A stretch of 64,000 nucleotides of DNA from positions 1-64,000 of the forward strand of contig JAJSOM010000039.1 of NCBI GenBank assembly GCA_023052935.1. Direction: 5' to 3'. The stretch is from Piezodorus guildinii. Lineage: Eukaryota > Arthropoda > Insecta > Hemiptera > Pentatomidae. Shown one piece after another: positions 21,991-31,390 of this stretch (its first letter is position 1; each line of letters begins with the position of its first letter). A program made the position numbers and the translations under genes. The notes below the pieces were generated by a model. It was not told where the DNA came from and did no database searches. It saw only the letters and a list, made by a program, of their open reading frames with translations.

Positions 21991-23225
21991 GAAATTGCTT
22001 TCTTTTTCTTTCTGGGGAGTAAGTTAGCAACCCCTGTCTTATTTCTTATTTCTGTATCGAAGTATTCAGCTAATTTTCTAGCCTGTTCTCCTGAGCTCAA
22101 TAATTTATTATCTTCGTGAATTCTGATAGAAGTTGAATTTCTAGTCACTCTCTTTGTCATCGTCCATAATTTTCGGTGATCTCCATGCGCCGCTCTTAGT
22201 TTTTCTTCCCACATAGTCGTCTTCCACGTGCTAATAAGGTTACGAATCTGTACAGTAAGAGCATTCAATACTTTCTTTGTATTTCTGTCTCTGGTGCGGT
22301 ACCATCTATTTTTCCAGTTGTTTCGCAACGATATCAACCGTAGAATATGTTCTGGTGGTACACGAATTGAAGGTGGTAGAGGACAGAGTTTTGGAATGGC
22401 GACGTTCGCTGAACTTAAAATTACTTGGGAAAAAGTAAATATTTGGGCATCAATATCTTCCTTTGATTGTAGAGTTGGGATTGCTTGTAATTGGCGACAT
22501 ATCTGGCTGCGGTATAAGTCCCAGTCAGCATTTTTATAATTGTATTTTGTAGGACTATGTATTTGATCGCATTGTTCTCCTGTAATGTGGTACAAAACTG
22601 GCCTGTGATCAGATGTCACAGAATCAAGCGTAGTACATTCAGCGACCCTATGCGGTTGTCTTGTTAGGAAAAGGTCAATGGTTGATGTAATTGTCGAATT
22701 GGCTCTATGGATGAATGTGTGACTATTAGGATAGATCACGGAGAAGCGTGATTTGGAAATGAATTCACCTGCTTTATTATTCCTTGTATTATTCCACAAT
22801 TTATGTCGGGCGTTTAGGTCTCCGATTACCCAATGGTTCGTTTGTTTGGAACATTCTAACATTAGACTTTTGAACTCTTTTAAGGAACTATTTGGGCGAC
22901 GGTACAGTGCGGTTATTCGTGTAGGCTGCTGAAGCTGCATCTGAACAGACACTAGGTGAATTCTCTTGCAAGTTATATTTATTGGTGAGGACAACCTCTT
23001 CCACGCAATGCCATCACGTATAGCCATGAGAACACCTCCATATGAATCTTCTGAATTATCTTGAACCAACGAAAAACCATTGATGGAAAGGTTGTGGTGT
23101 TTCAGCCTTGTATCGGTGATGATGACTACCGCTGGTTGAGTTAGTGCAATGAGGGTTTCAACTTCTCCTATTTTATTTTCAAGTCCATCGGTGTTGAAAT
23201 TCAGAACTTTTAATTGATTGATCAT
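21966..23225 (-). pseudogene. Element A apurinic-type endonuclease half of ORF2
   Basis: Starts with ATG at 23225 and carries the APE endonuclease signatures: LNFNTDGLENKIGEVETLI at the N-terminus, the catalytic GDLNARHKLW near residue 125, and TSDHRPVLY near residue 205. The linker to RT follows (WDLYRSQI..., RNNWKNRWYRTRDRN). The enzyme nicks target DNA to prime reverse transcription. It ends with a run of lysines and a short unrelated tail, because a frameshift separates it from the RT half. Confidence 0.88.
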
Positions 23226-23465
23226 TTAGAGTTATATTATATTTGGTGCAATAAAACTAAAAACAAAATCTGATCAAACTATTGTTGCGAGTGTGGCTAT
23301 AATGTGTGTGGCCTATTATAGGACGGAAGAAAATAAATACAATGATGACCTCCGGGTTCGATTACAGCCTTATTATAATTATAATTATATTAGTAATTAA
23401 TCTAATTATTCAGGTCGAACACTTTCCTATAAAGTGTACCCATATATTCATGTACATTGTATATA

Positions 23466-23768
23466 CGAGGCATGTTTTTTAAGTAATTACCATTTTGGAA
23501 TTAAAAAAAGTCGTGCAAAGATATCGCAATAATTTTATTTTTACATGAAAGCCTGTACCTTAATCTACTTTTCTACATAATTTCTATGAATTTTTTTCAT
23601 TGTATACGTTGTTTACTGAGTGTTTATGACAAGTGCCTCAAAATTCATGGGAATTATGTAGAAAAGTAGACTAAGGTACAGGCTTTCATGTAAAAATAAA
23701 ATTATTGCGATATCTTTGCACGTCTTATTTTAATTCCAAAACGGTACATACTTCAAAAACATGCCTCG
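23466..23768. mobile_element. Mariner-like MITE with long inverted arms
   Basis: A 303-bp palindromic element flanked by TA on both sides (23464-23465 and 23769-23770). Its arms, of about 125 bp, begin CGAGGCATGTTTTT and include CGTGCAAAGATATCGCAATAA, AAGCCTGTACCTTA and CTACTTTTCTACATAATT. TA target duplication and palindromic structure fit a Tc1/mariner-type miniature element. There is no coding sequence. The arms are about 95% complementary by eye, so it is fairly young. Confidence 0.8.
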
Positions 23769-23934
23769 TAATACTCAGCCTCTATAAAGTGAATACCGCA
23801 AAATAGAGAAGATACATGTCTGTTGATCATGATCTTGGCCAAATACCTCCAATCTTATCCATTTGGTTAGAAACTGCGCGGATTCTTACTAAGTACTGAA
23901 CCCAAGATTATATCGGTATATGTGTAGTAGTTTT

Positions 23935-24165
23935 TTTAAATATTATTTATTAAGAAATATTACAATTTGTTTCTATATGAACATTAGTAATAGTGATATG
24001 AGATCACATTCATACAATATATATAGTATACAATGATAAAGTCAAATTACATAAAATATAATATATATACAAAAAAACAACAACCTATAATTGAGATAAA
24101 TAGAAATAAATGAAATAAAGAAGTAAGAAATACATTAACATCATACACACAATCATAACTAAATG
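23935..24165 (-). mobile_element. 3' UTR fragment of a Jockey-like element
   Basis: Reverse complement of the 3' tail sequence seen at 1063-1265 and, more distantly, 52096-52330. It includes ATTACAATTTGTTTCTATATGA, a tract around GATCACATTCATACAATAT and ACAACCTATAATTGAGATA. No coding part is attached. Confidence 0.6.
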
Positions 24166-24248
24166 TGTAGTAGTAAAGGTTTTTTTTTTAATATTTAGAT
24201 TGATATGTCTTTTGGCTAGGGATTTTATAGGTTAGAGTTAATTTTCTT

Positions 24249-24533
24249 GTTTGTTTATTTATTTAACGTCTCTTTATGCTACTATGGCTAATCGGACGAT
24301 GCTACAGTGAGAGTCCTAAATTTTGCCTATCCAGGTTTTATTAGGATAGGGATCTTTAACGAGTACCTGACATCGCACAGGCTCGGGACCACCTTTTAAC
24401 GTCCCATCCGAAGGACGGCATAACTAAGGATTTTTTACTCCCATTAAAATATCCTAGGACTACCTGCGGGTTTGAACCCGTGACCTTTTGCTTAGGAGGC
24501 TGTTAGGCTAACCACCCAGCTATAAGTGATCCC
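24249..24533 (-). mobile_element. tRNA-derived SINE with conserved central domain, 14-bp TSD
   Basis: Flanked by GAGTTAATTTTCTT at 24235-24248 and 24534-24547. On the minus strand it starts with a tRNA-like head: GGGATCACTTATAGCTGGGTGG (A box region) and CACGGGTTCAAACCCGC (B box). These form an internal RNA polymerase III promoter. A body follows with the palindromic core CGTCCTTCGGATGGGACG next to TTAAAAGG. It ends in an AAATAAATAAACAAAC tail. The core block resembles a conserved domain shared by some invertebrate SINEs, but I do not assign it to a named superfamily. Its right duplication touches the TTAA of the neighbouring piggyBac-like element. Confidence 0.85.
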
Positions 24534-24550
24534 GAGTTAATTTTCTTTAA

Positions 24551-25066
24551 CACGTTCACGCCGGTGGGCACGCTTGCCTGTTCCGTGGGGTAGGGTGACC
24601 CACCGGTGGGTCATAGTTGTCTGTTCCGTGGGGTGGGGTGACCTACTGGTGAGTCACGCTTAACTATTCCGTGGGGCGACTTGCATCACAGGTGAGTTAC
24701 TTTTTTTAGAAAATAAGTTTATTTTGTTTTTTCTCAGCATTAAATGTTGTAGAAATTAACAAGCATAAGGTTTTTTTTTTTTAATTATAACTTTTAACAT
24801 GCTCCATCAAAGGACTCTTATCGGTTAATTTTATTTGATTACTCTTCTTAAAGAATTTTATTTAGCTGTGCGTGATTTCTTTTCATACTTTTATCTTCAT
24901 AATATGATATATGAATATATGTTTATGTCAAAACTGTTATCAAAACAATATCCCATTAAACATGTTGGAACTCGCAACAGTGTCGTCCCACCCCACGAAG
25001 CATAAGTAGCTAAGATAGTCCCGCCTCACGGGAAAAAACATAGATATTAGTCCAAGCGTGAACGTG
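24551..25066. mobile_element. piggyBac-like non-autonomous element (TTAA-flanked)
   Basis: A 516-bp element bounded by TTAA at 24547-24550 and 25067-25070. The termini are inverted: CACGTTCACGCCGG on the left and TCCAAGCGTGAACGTG on the right. TTAA target duplication is diagnostic of the piggyBac superfamily. Next to the left end lie three degenerate direct repeats of about 40 bp, each with TTCCGTGGGG and a GTGAGTTA/GTGGGTCA-like end. Related GTCCCACCCCACG and TCCCGCCTCACGG motifs lie inverted near the right end. Such subterminal repeats often bind transposase. No transposase is encoded. Confidence 0.82.
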
Positions 25067-25079
25067 TTAAACAGCTATA

Positions 25080-25820
25080 TATGAACAGTTATACCCTAAT
25101 ACAGTCATTGAGAAATAATATACCATTGTGTAATCATTTGCAAAGTTTTTTCTTTATATTTCAATAATGCTCTTATATTGATATTTCTTATTAGAAAATA
25201 AAAATCAGTGACTTATTAAAAGGATAAAATTGCAGTTTAAAACTCTTTAGTTGTATTTTATAACCAGATATTTTATTATAAATTATTGAGTCATCTAATA
25301 GTGAAGGTGCTAAGAAGGGACAAAAGAATCTCCATTGTGGGCAGGCACAATGACCATCGCTTCCTTTATTTCATGATAAAGCCGCCTCATACCTTCATTA
25401 TCAGTGCGACCCTAAATAAAGAAGAGGACCAGTGAGTTTAATAACTAAACTTTATTGAAAATATCTGGTTCCTTAGGGTAATAAATATTCCTCATGGCTT
25501 TGACAAACAAGGTACAGGTAACCAGATTCATAAGACCTAGATAATATGATCGTTCTCTTATCAAATAGGAATAACTCAAGGCTAAACGGAATGAAATCTC
25601 AAATAAATTTTCAGTCATCTGAACCAACTCTCTTATCTGATTTGATATCACTATTTTAAATTTTTTCTCAACTAGTGACTCTGGCTTCGAACGGGCGAAA
25701 TTTAAATTTGGCCTTAAAAAAAAAAAGTTTATCCGATAAAGAGTTTATTATTTTGGGATTATGAGCTCCATGGTTTACGAAAAATGGATTTAGCAAGAAA
25801 ATATTATGTTTATTTTTATG
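25080..25820. other. AT-rich sequence, nothing recognised
   Basis: No motif-bearing reading frame, repeat or structural element could be supported here. Confidence 0.5.
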
Positions 25821-25821
25821 A

Positions 25822-26318
25822 ATAAAATAATTAGAACTTTCTCTTCTCTTTCTATTATATTTTTACATAAATAAAACTTTAATTACAATTCGAGGTATTT
25901 TTTTGCCTCATCTTCAGATTATCCTATTAAAATCTAGGAACAATTCAATATCATAATCCTATGTACAGCAATAACAAATAATATTTAAAATTAATAATTC
26001 AATTATCAATATTATATTTCAAAATTTGTTTCTGAATTAACTGTATTTAGATTCTATTTACAAAAATTTTCCATATTGCACAAAATATAGGATATATATA
26101 TATTATGATCTCTTTACTTATGTACATCGTTTGTATAAAAATAATTTCGTCATTAATTTTGAATATTATTTGTTATTGTTGTAGATATGATTATGATATT
26201 GAATTGTTTTTAGATTTTAATTGGATAATCTGAAAATGAGGATATCTCCAAACGTAATTAAAGGTTTATTTATGTAAAAATAAATAAACAGAGAAGAGAA
26301 AATTCTAATTATTATATT
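25822..26318. mobile_element. Inverted repeat pair with hammerhead-like cores
   Basis: Left arm 25822-25993 and right arm 26152-26318 are reverse complements (about 85% by eye) around a spacer of about 158 bp. Read outward, each carries TTTGTTATTG, ATGATATTGAATTGTT, then a core of CTGAAGATGAGG, a short loop and CCTCGAA in the left arm, degraded in the right (CTGAAAATGAGG...CTCCAAACG). The core is followed by GTAATTAAAG and TTTATTTATGTAAAAATA. CTGANGA, hairpin, GAA again recalls a hammerhead core. The organisation parallels 3055-3329 although the sequences differ. Confidence 0.6.
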
Positions 26319-26329
26319 TATAGTAATAT

Positions 26330-27135
26330 ATACTCTTCTATACTAGTAATTTATATTATGTTTATTTTATAATTCTATTTATTCTCATATTTAATTATTA
26401 GCAGAAATCAGAAACGAAAATCGGTCAACAAATTAAAATTGTTTTTATATATTTGTTTTTATGTATTTATTCGATTTATTTCTATTTAATATTTCAAATG
26501 AACTTTTTCTAAATACATTCTAAAAGTTTTAGTTGAACATCTGTTTTTGCTATGATGCTAAATCATAGACCATGCTGTGATCTAAAAATATAAATAATAA
26601 CAACTTTAGTTTACGTATTTATACAAAGTTTCCATTTAATTTAACAATTTGCGTAATATTTTATCTAAAGTCTTGAGTACTATGTGGAAGAATATAACCT
26701 ATACGCTACTGTACGGCGGCGACACTGAATCATTATAACTTCCCTCATCACATTAAAAATAACACGTGTCAACAAGTTTATAATAAGCTTATAACAATTT
26801 TATATTAACTTATACAAATTATTTCATTGCATATTAACTTTTCTAAAATCTTGTAATTTCCAATGGTATATTATACGTCAATATTACTACTCATAATTTA
26901 AATGTAATTTTCCCTTTCAAAGAAAAACTTGCAATATATTTTATTTATAAACCTTCAAGAAAGAATGCTCTAGATTAAAGTGAATTCCGTCGCGTGGTTT
27001 TGAAGGAATTCGTGAAAATCTTGGCAGCGTTTTGGCCCGTGAGCCAGAAACGAAAATTGCTACCTATTTTACCAAAATTTTTAGAATGTTTCATGCAAAG
27101 CATCTATCATGGTAAAGCAAAAAATACACGGTAAT
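26330..27135. other. AT-rich sequence, nothing recognised
   Basis: No gene or element boundary could be supported. A GC-richer patch at 26985-27060 has no recognised protein or RNA motif. Confidence 0.45.
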
Positions 27136-27139
27136 ATCA

Positions 27140-27400
27140 CTGTTTTCTAACATAATTATGGTTACTATCATGGAAACGACTCATCCTATGAGGATAATCG
27201 TTATAAAGTAAACCATCAAGTATTTAATAAACTTTCATTTGAGTGTTAACAGACATTTGGATGTCTAATATTCAACAATATAGAGGTATTAAAAAAAAAA
27301 AAAATTTGTGAAAAAACAGATATCCCTGTTTTCCAACATTATTATGGCTACTATCATGGAAATGGCTCATCCTTTGAGAATAATCGTTATACCAATTAAT
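27140..27400. repeat. Diverged direct repeat pair
   Basis: 27143-27208 and 27326-27391 are direct copies sharing ATTATGG.TACTATCATGGAAA and GGATAATCG/GAATAATCGTTATA, with a spacing of about 183 bp. This is an old local tandem duplication of non-coding sequence, next to the insertion site of element B. Confidence 0.75.
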
Positions 27401-27441
27401 ATAGAAAATGATATCACCTTTAAATTGAGTTTTAAAACACG

Positions 27442-27489
<48 letters not shown>

Positions 27490-27713
27490 CTTATCCTCCA
27501 ACTTTATTTACAAAATAAATACAAAAAACATTGTGTGTATATACAGCAGCAATGGTATATACAGTCCATGGCTCAGGCCTCGTATTGCCCGTTGGCATTC
27601 TAAGGTTCCTTTCGCACTAGGCGCGGTATGCGCTTGAGGAGTGGGGTGGCTTTGTGCCTTTGTTGAAGTAAAATGGGGAGGAACCATTTTGCTGGTGGTT
27701 AAATGTATGCGGG

Positions 27714-29888
27714 TCAGACTGCAGAGTCCAGACCCCTTCCCAGGGCGACCACGTCGACCAGGGGGAGAGAGCCTTGCCACCTTCCAGGCGCAGGTGGTGG
27801 AACTACGTCCCTGAAGAGAGGGTTCGCACAAGCCTTTAACCCGTCAAAGAACTTGACGTGTCTCCTGCTGATGAACTCTGGCACCGAGAGAAGATGGAGT
27901 TCCTCGTGGATAGTGGCATTTCTCGCCCGCTGGAGTGTGGTTCCTCTGACTATCCTCCTTAGGACGGAGTTCTGATAACTCTGCAGCCTTTTGAGCGTGG
28001 TCTGATAGAGGTGGCGGAGCAGGGGCGCACCATGGAGTAGAGTCGGTCTGATAACGGCCTTGTAGATTTGCAACTTGAGTCGCAGTGAGAGCTGCGGCGA
28101 GATGAGTAGGTGGTAGAGTCTATGGGACTTCCTGCGGGCCAGCTTGATTCTTTCCCGTACATGGCTGGAGAATGTCAGGTGTCGGTCCAAGGTCACACCT
28201 AGGTGAAGAATTGAGTTGGAGAGAGGAAGTTTTACGCTGTCTATCTCAAACTCGGTGGGTAACTTCTTCTTCCCCTTCTGGAAGGACAAGATGATGGCGT
28301 CCGTTTTGGCTGGGTTGACCTTGATTCCGATATTCTTCAATTCCCCAACTATGACGTTGGCTGCTTTCTGAGCCTGGTCACGTGCCTTGGTGGCGCTCAT
28401 GCTGGTGGAGTAAATGGCGATGTCGTCCGCATAGGCTGCTACTGTTGCTCCCGGATGCTTTAATGAGACCACCGGTGCCGTGAAAACGACAAATAGTAGT
28501 GGCCCCAGCACAGACCCTTGAGGTACCCCGCAGATGGTATCGTGTGGATTCGACAGGCTCCCGCCGACCCTTACAACGAAAGATCTTCGACTAAGATAGT
28601 TTCGGATCAATCGGCATAGGGAGGCAGGGAACTTGAACTCCTCCAGACGGCGGAGTAATAGAGTGTGAGACACACAGTCGAAGGCCTGTGTGCAGTCCAA
28701 GGAGATTAGTGCTGTGGCATCGTTGTTCTTCCTCATCCGCTCCATGGTATGGGCCTGCAACTTCGCCAGATGGTGTTCACAGGCTACCCCTCGTTGGAAT
28801 CCTGTCTGTTCAGGTGGGATGATGTTCTCCTCCGTACAGTGGTTCATCAGATGGTGGTGAACTAGCCTTTCTAAGATCTTACTCATGTGCGAGAGAAGAC
28901 TGATCGGGCGATAGTGTTCCGTTGAATCTCCACTCTTCCCCGGTTTGAGTAGCGGCACTACGATCGCTTCTTTCCAAGCCTTAGGAAAATACGATAACCG
29001 GATGCACGTGTTAAAAATGTTCAATAAGAAGGCTTTACCCCTCCTAGGGAGCATCTTCAACAGGACATAAGGAATATCGTCCTTCCCAGAGGACTTATTG
29101 CCCTTAGTACGTCGTAGCACCGACTCAAGCTGCTTGAAGGTGAAGTGGATGGGCTTCTCATTGGGGGACGGAGGTCTCCCTTCTGGAAGTCCAGGAGCAG
29201 CACTCACACGAGCCTCTTCCCTCGCTTCATAGTCTGTAGCCAGGAGTTCAGCCTGTTCAACCGGGGTCAACAGATCGCTCTCAGACGTCAGGTGCACAGT
29301 CCTCTTCTTGGCGACATGAGTCCTGATGAGTTTCCAGAATTGCTTCTGGTCGTCATGAGTCCTCCGGAGCTGTTCGTGCCAGAGGGCGGTCTTCCAGGCA
29401 CGCATGAGGCTGGCTATCTGCCTGGTCATCGCATTGATGGCCGGTTTCAAGCCGTAATCACCCGTGCGGTAAAAGACGTTCCTCAGGTTGTTCCTTTGGG
29501 CTACCAAGGCGAGTATGTGCCTCGGAGGCTTTCTGAGAGCGATCGGCTGGGGGCTGAACCTAGGGATATTATAATTCGCTGACTTCTGTATGGTAGTGGT
29601 GATGACGGCCACAGCGCCATCCACCTCGGCTTCAGATCTCAGAGGCTGTATCTTGGGTAGTGTATTATCGACACTATCCTTATAGCCCTTCCAGTCGGCC
29701 TTGTGAAAGTGGTACTTGCTCGCCGGGGGTGTGGGGGGCGTTCCCTCAAAGGTGTAAAGCACAGGCCGATGGTCAGACGGTCCGTACGGGAGTGCAAGGC
29801 ACCCCGTGACGGTGTGCTGATCCCTGGTGAGGAGAAGGTCTAGTGTGGATGTCCAGCAAGGTCGGGCCGCATGCCTGAAGGTGTGCAC
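27714..29888 (-). CDS. Element B ORF2: end of endonuclease, linker and reverse transcriptase
   Basis: 724 codons from the in-frame ATG at 29888. The reading frame holds the last endonuclease motifs (TSTLDLLLTRDQ, PSDHRPVLYTF), the linker, and all RT blocks: FKQLESVLRRTKGNKSSGKDDIPYVLL at about residue 247, HYRPISLLSHMSKILER, PEQTGFQRG, ALISLDCTQAFDCV, CGVPQGSVLGPLLF and the catalytic AAYADDIAIYS near residue 500. After these come YLGV-like LHLGVTLDRHLTF and the C-terminal RPTLLHGAPLL segment. It lacks the endonuclease N-terminus, which lies in the next frame upstream. It would act in the nucleus at the integration site. The lesion is a single missing or extra G in the run at about 29886-29891. 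Confidence 0.9.
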   Translation of the reverse strand: MHTFRHAARPCWTSTLDLLLTRDQHTVTGCLALPYGPSDHRPVLYTFEGTPPTPPASKYHFHKADWKGYKDSVDNTLPKIQPLRSEAEVDGAVAVITTTIQKSANYNIPRFSPQPIALRKPPRHILALVAQRNNLRNVFYRTGDYGLKPAINAMTRQIASLMRAWKTALWHEQLRRTHDDQKQFWKLIRTHVAKKRTVHLTSESDLLTPVEQAELLATDYEAREEARVSAAPGLPEGRPPSPNEKPIHFTFKQLESVLRRTKGNKSSGKDDIPYVLLKMLPRRGKAFLLNIFNTCIRLSYFPKAWKEAIVVPLLKPGKSGDSTEHYRPISLLSHMSKILERLVHHHLMNHCTEENIIPPEQTGFQRGVACEHHLAKLQAHTMERMRKNNDATALISLDCTQAFDCVSHTLLLRRLEEFKFPASLCRLIRNYLSRRSFVVRVGGSLSNPHDTICGVPQGSVLGPLLFVVFTAPVVSLKHPGATVAAYADDIAIYSTSMSATKARDQAQKAANVIVGELKNIGIKVNPAKTDAIILSFQKGKKKLPTEFEIDSVKLPLSNSILHLGVTLDRHLTFSSHVRERIKLARRKSHRLYHLLISPQLSLRLKLQIYKAVIRPTLLHGAPLLRHLYQTTLKRLQSYQNSVLRRIVRGTTLQRARNATIHEELHLLSVPEFISRRHVKFFDGLKACANPLFRDVVPPPAPGRWQGSLPLVDVVALGRGLDSAV

Positions 29889-30388
29889 CCCGGGTGAAAG
29901 ACCGCCATCCTGGTCTTGGAGATGTAAGTACCCATCATGTTATTACTGTTACACAGCCAGGCAGTATGTCGAGCGTTGAAGTCCCCAAGAACAACAAATC
30001 GACTTCTACCCTGGGCGTGTTGCAGCAGTAGCTTCATAGATGTTGCTATAGCCTTGGGTCTCCTATAGACACAGCAGAAAGTGTACCGATGTTTCAGGTG
30101 AACATCGACTGTGACTATGTGAGTACCCTTGGTAGAAGCAACCGGGTTGGGTATTAACCGTGAAGGAACATCTCTTCTGACCAAGATGACGACACTCTCA
30201 TCAGTCCCTGGATTGCACATCTCCCGGTACGCGATGTAACCCTGGATATACAGCCACTCAGATGCTGGAAGAATGGTGTCCGTCAGCGCCACTACCGATG
30301 GCCGATGCTGCTGTAGGAGGAGTTCAACTTCAGCCTGCTTCTGACGTAGACCTCGGATATTGTAGTTGATGACGAGATGTTCAGTCAT
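29840..30388 (-). CDS. Element B ORF2: endonuclease N-terminus
   Basis: Starts at the ATG at 30388 with MTEHLVINYNIRGLRQKQ and continues through the endonuclease motifs ALTDTIL, YTFCCVYRRP and the catalytic VVLGDFNARHTAW near residue 135. The frame is lost just after FHPG at about 29886, where the other frame continues with HTFRHAARP. The overlap of ORF1 stop and ORF2 start (30381-30388) suggests coupled translation. The rest of the protein is described in the downstream frame. Confidence 0.88.
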   Translation of the reverse strand: MTEHLVINYNIRGLRQKQAEVELLLQQHRPSVVALTDTILPASEWLYIQGYIAYREMCNPGTDESVVILVRRDVPSRLIPNPVASTKGTHIVTVDVHLKHRYTFCCVYRRPKAIATSMKLLLQHAQGRSRFVVLGDFNARHTAWLCNSNNMMGTYISKTRMAVFHPGCTPSGMRPDLAGHPH

Positions 30389-31049
30389 AATGTTTACTTA
30401 TCACCTTCATCGTCATCTCCATTATCCTGTTTATCGACGTCATCAGCTGGGTGATCTGGGAGCTGAGTTGAGGGTCGGTAATGACTTGTACTCCTTCAAT
30501 CTCATAAGCCACTCCAGCTTCGTTTCTCCGGGTTAGCCTCCTGGCTAACCTGAAACCAATCAATCTGTTCTTCAGCTCCTCTGTTATTTCTTCTATGGGA
30601 TGGTCGAGGTCAAACCCTTGAATGACAAATTTTTTTGATCTTTTGGTTCCACGAGGGGCGTAGGAGTGGAACAGCACTTTTTCATTGTGCCGTAGCAACT
30701 TCACAGCTATGTCGTGATCGAGATCATTTGTCAGATATAATCTCGTCTCCTTGGGGGAAGAGTTCGTCTTAAATTCTTGTATGCCTATCTGGAATAATTC
30801 TTCCTTCAAGGACGTAAAAGATATGGGTGGCGAAATGATGATGGGGGGAGGGAGCTTTTTCTTTGGTGTGATTACCTCAAACCTATTTGATGTTGACACC
30901 GGTGGCGGCACAGGGACCGGGCGGGGTTTTAGAGCATTCCTTTTCGTCACTTGTATAAAACCTTCGCTATCGGTGAGGGTTCTTTTTTCACCCCTGGCTT
31001 CGGTCGGGGCAACGTCCATATCGCTAGGGCCAGCTGGTCCTGCAGCCAT
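30381..31049 (-). CDS. Element B ORF1 (Gag-like RNA-binding protein, short)
   Basis: 222 codons. The N-terminal half is proline- and basic-rich (KRNALKPRPVPVPPPVS, PPPIIISPP), and the C-terminal half is more globular. The latter holds ETRLYLTNDLDHDIAVKLLRH and KKFVIQGFDLDHPIEEITEEL, the pattern of the PRE_C2HC region that precedes zinc knuckles in Jockey-type Gag proteins. Here the protein ends with ISKHYD before any CCHC knuckle, so it is shorter than usual for this group. ORF1 proteins bind the element RNA in a ribonucleoprotein particle. A start at 31049 is assumed because it is the first in-frame ATG with a coding-like N-terminus. Confidence 0.75.
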   Translation of the reverse strand: MAAGPAGPSDMDVAPTEARGEKRTLTDSEGFIQVTKRNALKPRPVPVPPPVSTSNRFEVITPKKKLPPPIIISPPISFTSLKEELFQIGIQEFKTNSSPKETRLYLTNDLDHDIAVKLLRHNEKVLFHSYAPRGTKRSKKFVIQGFDLDHPIEEITEELKNRLIGFRLARRLTRRNEAGVAYEIEGVQVITDPQLSSQITQLMTSINRIMEMTMKVISKHYD

Positions 31050-31390
31050 ATCTTCTGTTGCCAGTTACCTCGTAAAGCCTTGTCAGCGCGACGCTACCTT
31101 GGCTGATGGGGTTGGGTCCACGGGATAAGTGTGGACCCCAACAGCGTACAGGTGCTAAGCTAAACAAGGAGAGAAGTATTCGGAGCAAAGGAGGAGTCTT
31201 CGGCTTCAGACAGAGATCTTCAAGCTGCTGTTCGACCGTGCTACTTACTGCTAAGCGATGAGGTTCCGTGGTTGAAACCACGCCAAAAACTATAATTAGC
31301 AGTTAAGCCTTTTTACTTCACGAGTAGAAAGATCAATGAAAATATGAAATATCATATATTAATTCCACGTTACGTTCCTGAAAACACGTC

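Larger units (their letters stand above)
20385..23250 (-). mobile_element. Jockey-like non-LTR retrotransposon, 5' truncated (element A)
   Basis: Minus-strand element with a poly(A) tail (T run at 20385-20402), a short 3' UTR, and the whole endonuclease-RT ORF split by one frameshift. It stops only a few bases upstream of the ORF2 start codon; ORF1 is missing. A 7-bp CAATAAA is present at both edges and might be a target-site duplication, but it is too short to trust. Motif wording is close to element B at 27.4-31.4 kb, so the two belong to related families. Confidence 0.85.
27444..31380 (-). mobile_element. Nearly full-length Jockey-like retrotransposon (element B)
   Basis: Minus-strand element of about 3.9 kb with poly(A) (T run at 27444-27489), 3' UTR, ORF2, ORF1 and a 5' UTR of about 330 bp. 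AAAACACGTC occurs directly before the T run (27434-27443) and again at 31381-31390, giving a target-site duplication of 10-13 bp that fixes both ends. The element is markedly more GC-rich than its surroundings. Apart from one frameshift in the endonuclease, both reading frames are open, so this is the best-preserved non-LTR copy in the window. ORF1 and ORF2 overlap by eight bases (ATGACTGA), consistent with stop-start reinitiation. Confidence 0.9.

Noticed and set aside
20395..23256. CAATAAA as target-site duplication of element A
   Set aside because: Only 7 bp and AT-rich; could be chance. It is mentioned but not used to define ends.
24455..24533. A tRNA gene on the minus strand
   Set aside because: Same reason: a tRNA-derived SINE head with a 14-bp duplication around the whole 285-bp unit.
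27507..27975. Additional frames overlapping element B 3' end
   Set aside because: They are antisense or out-of-frame shadows of the GC-rich RT gene and 3' UTR.
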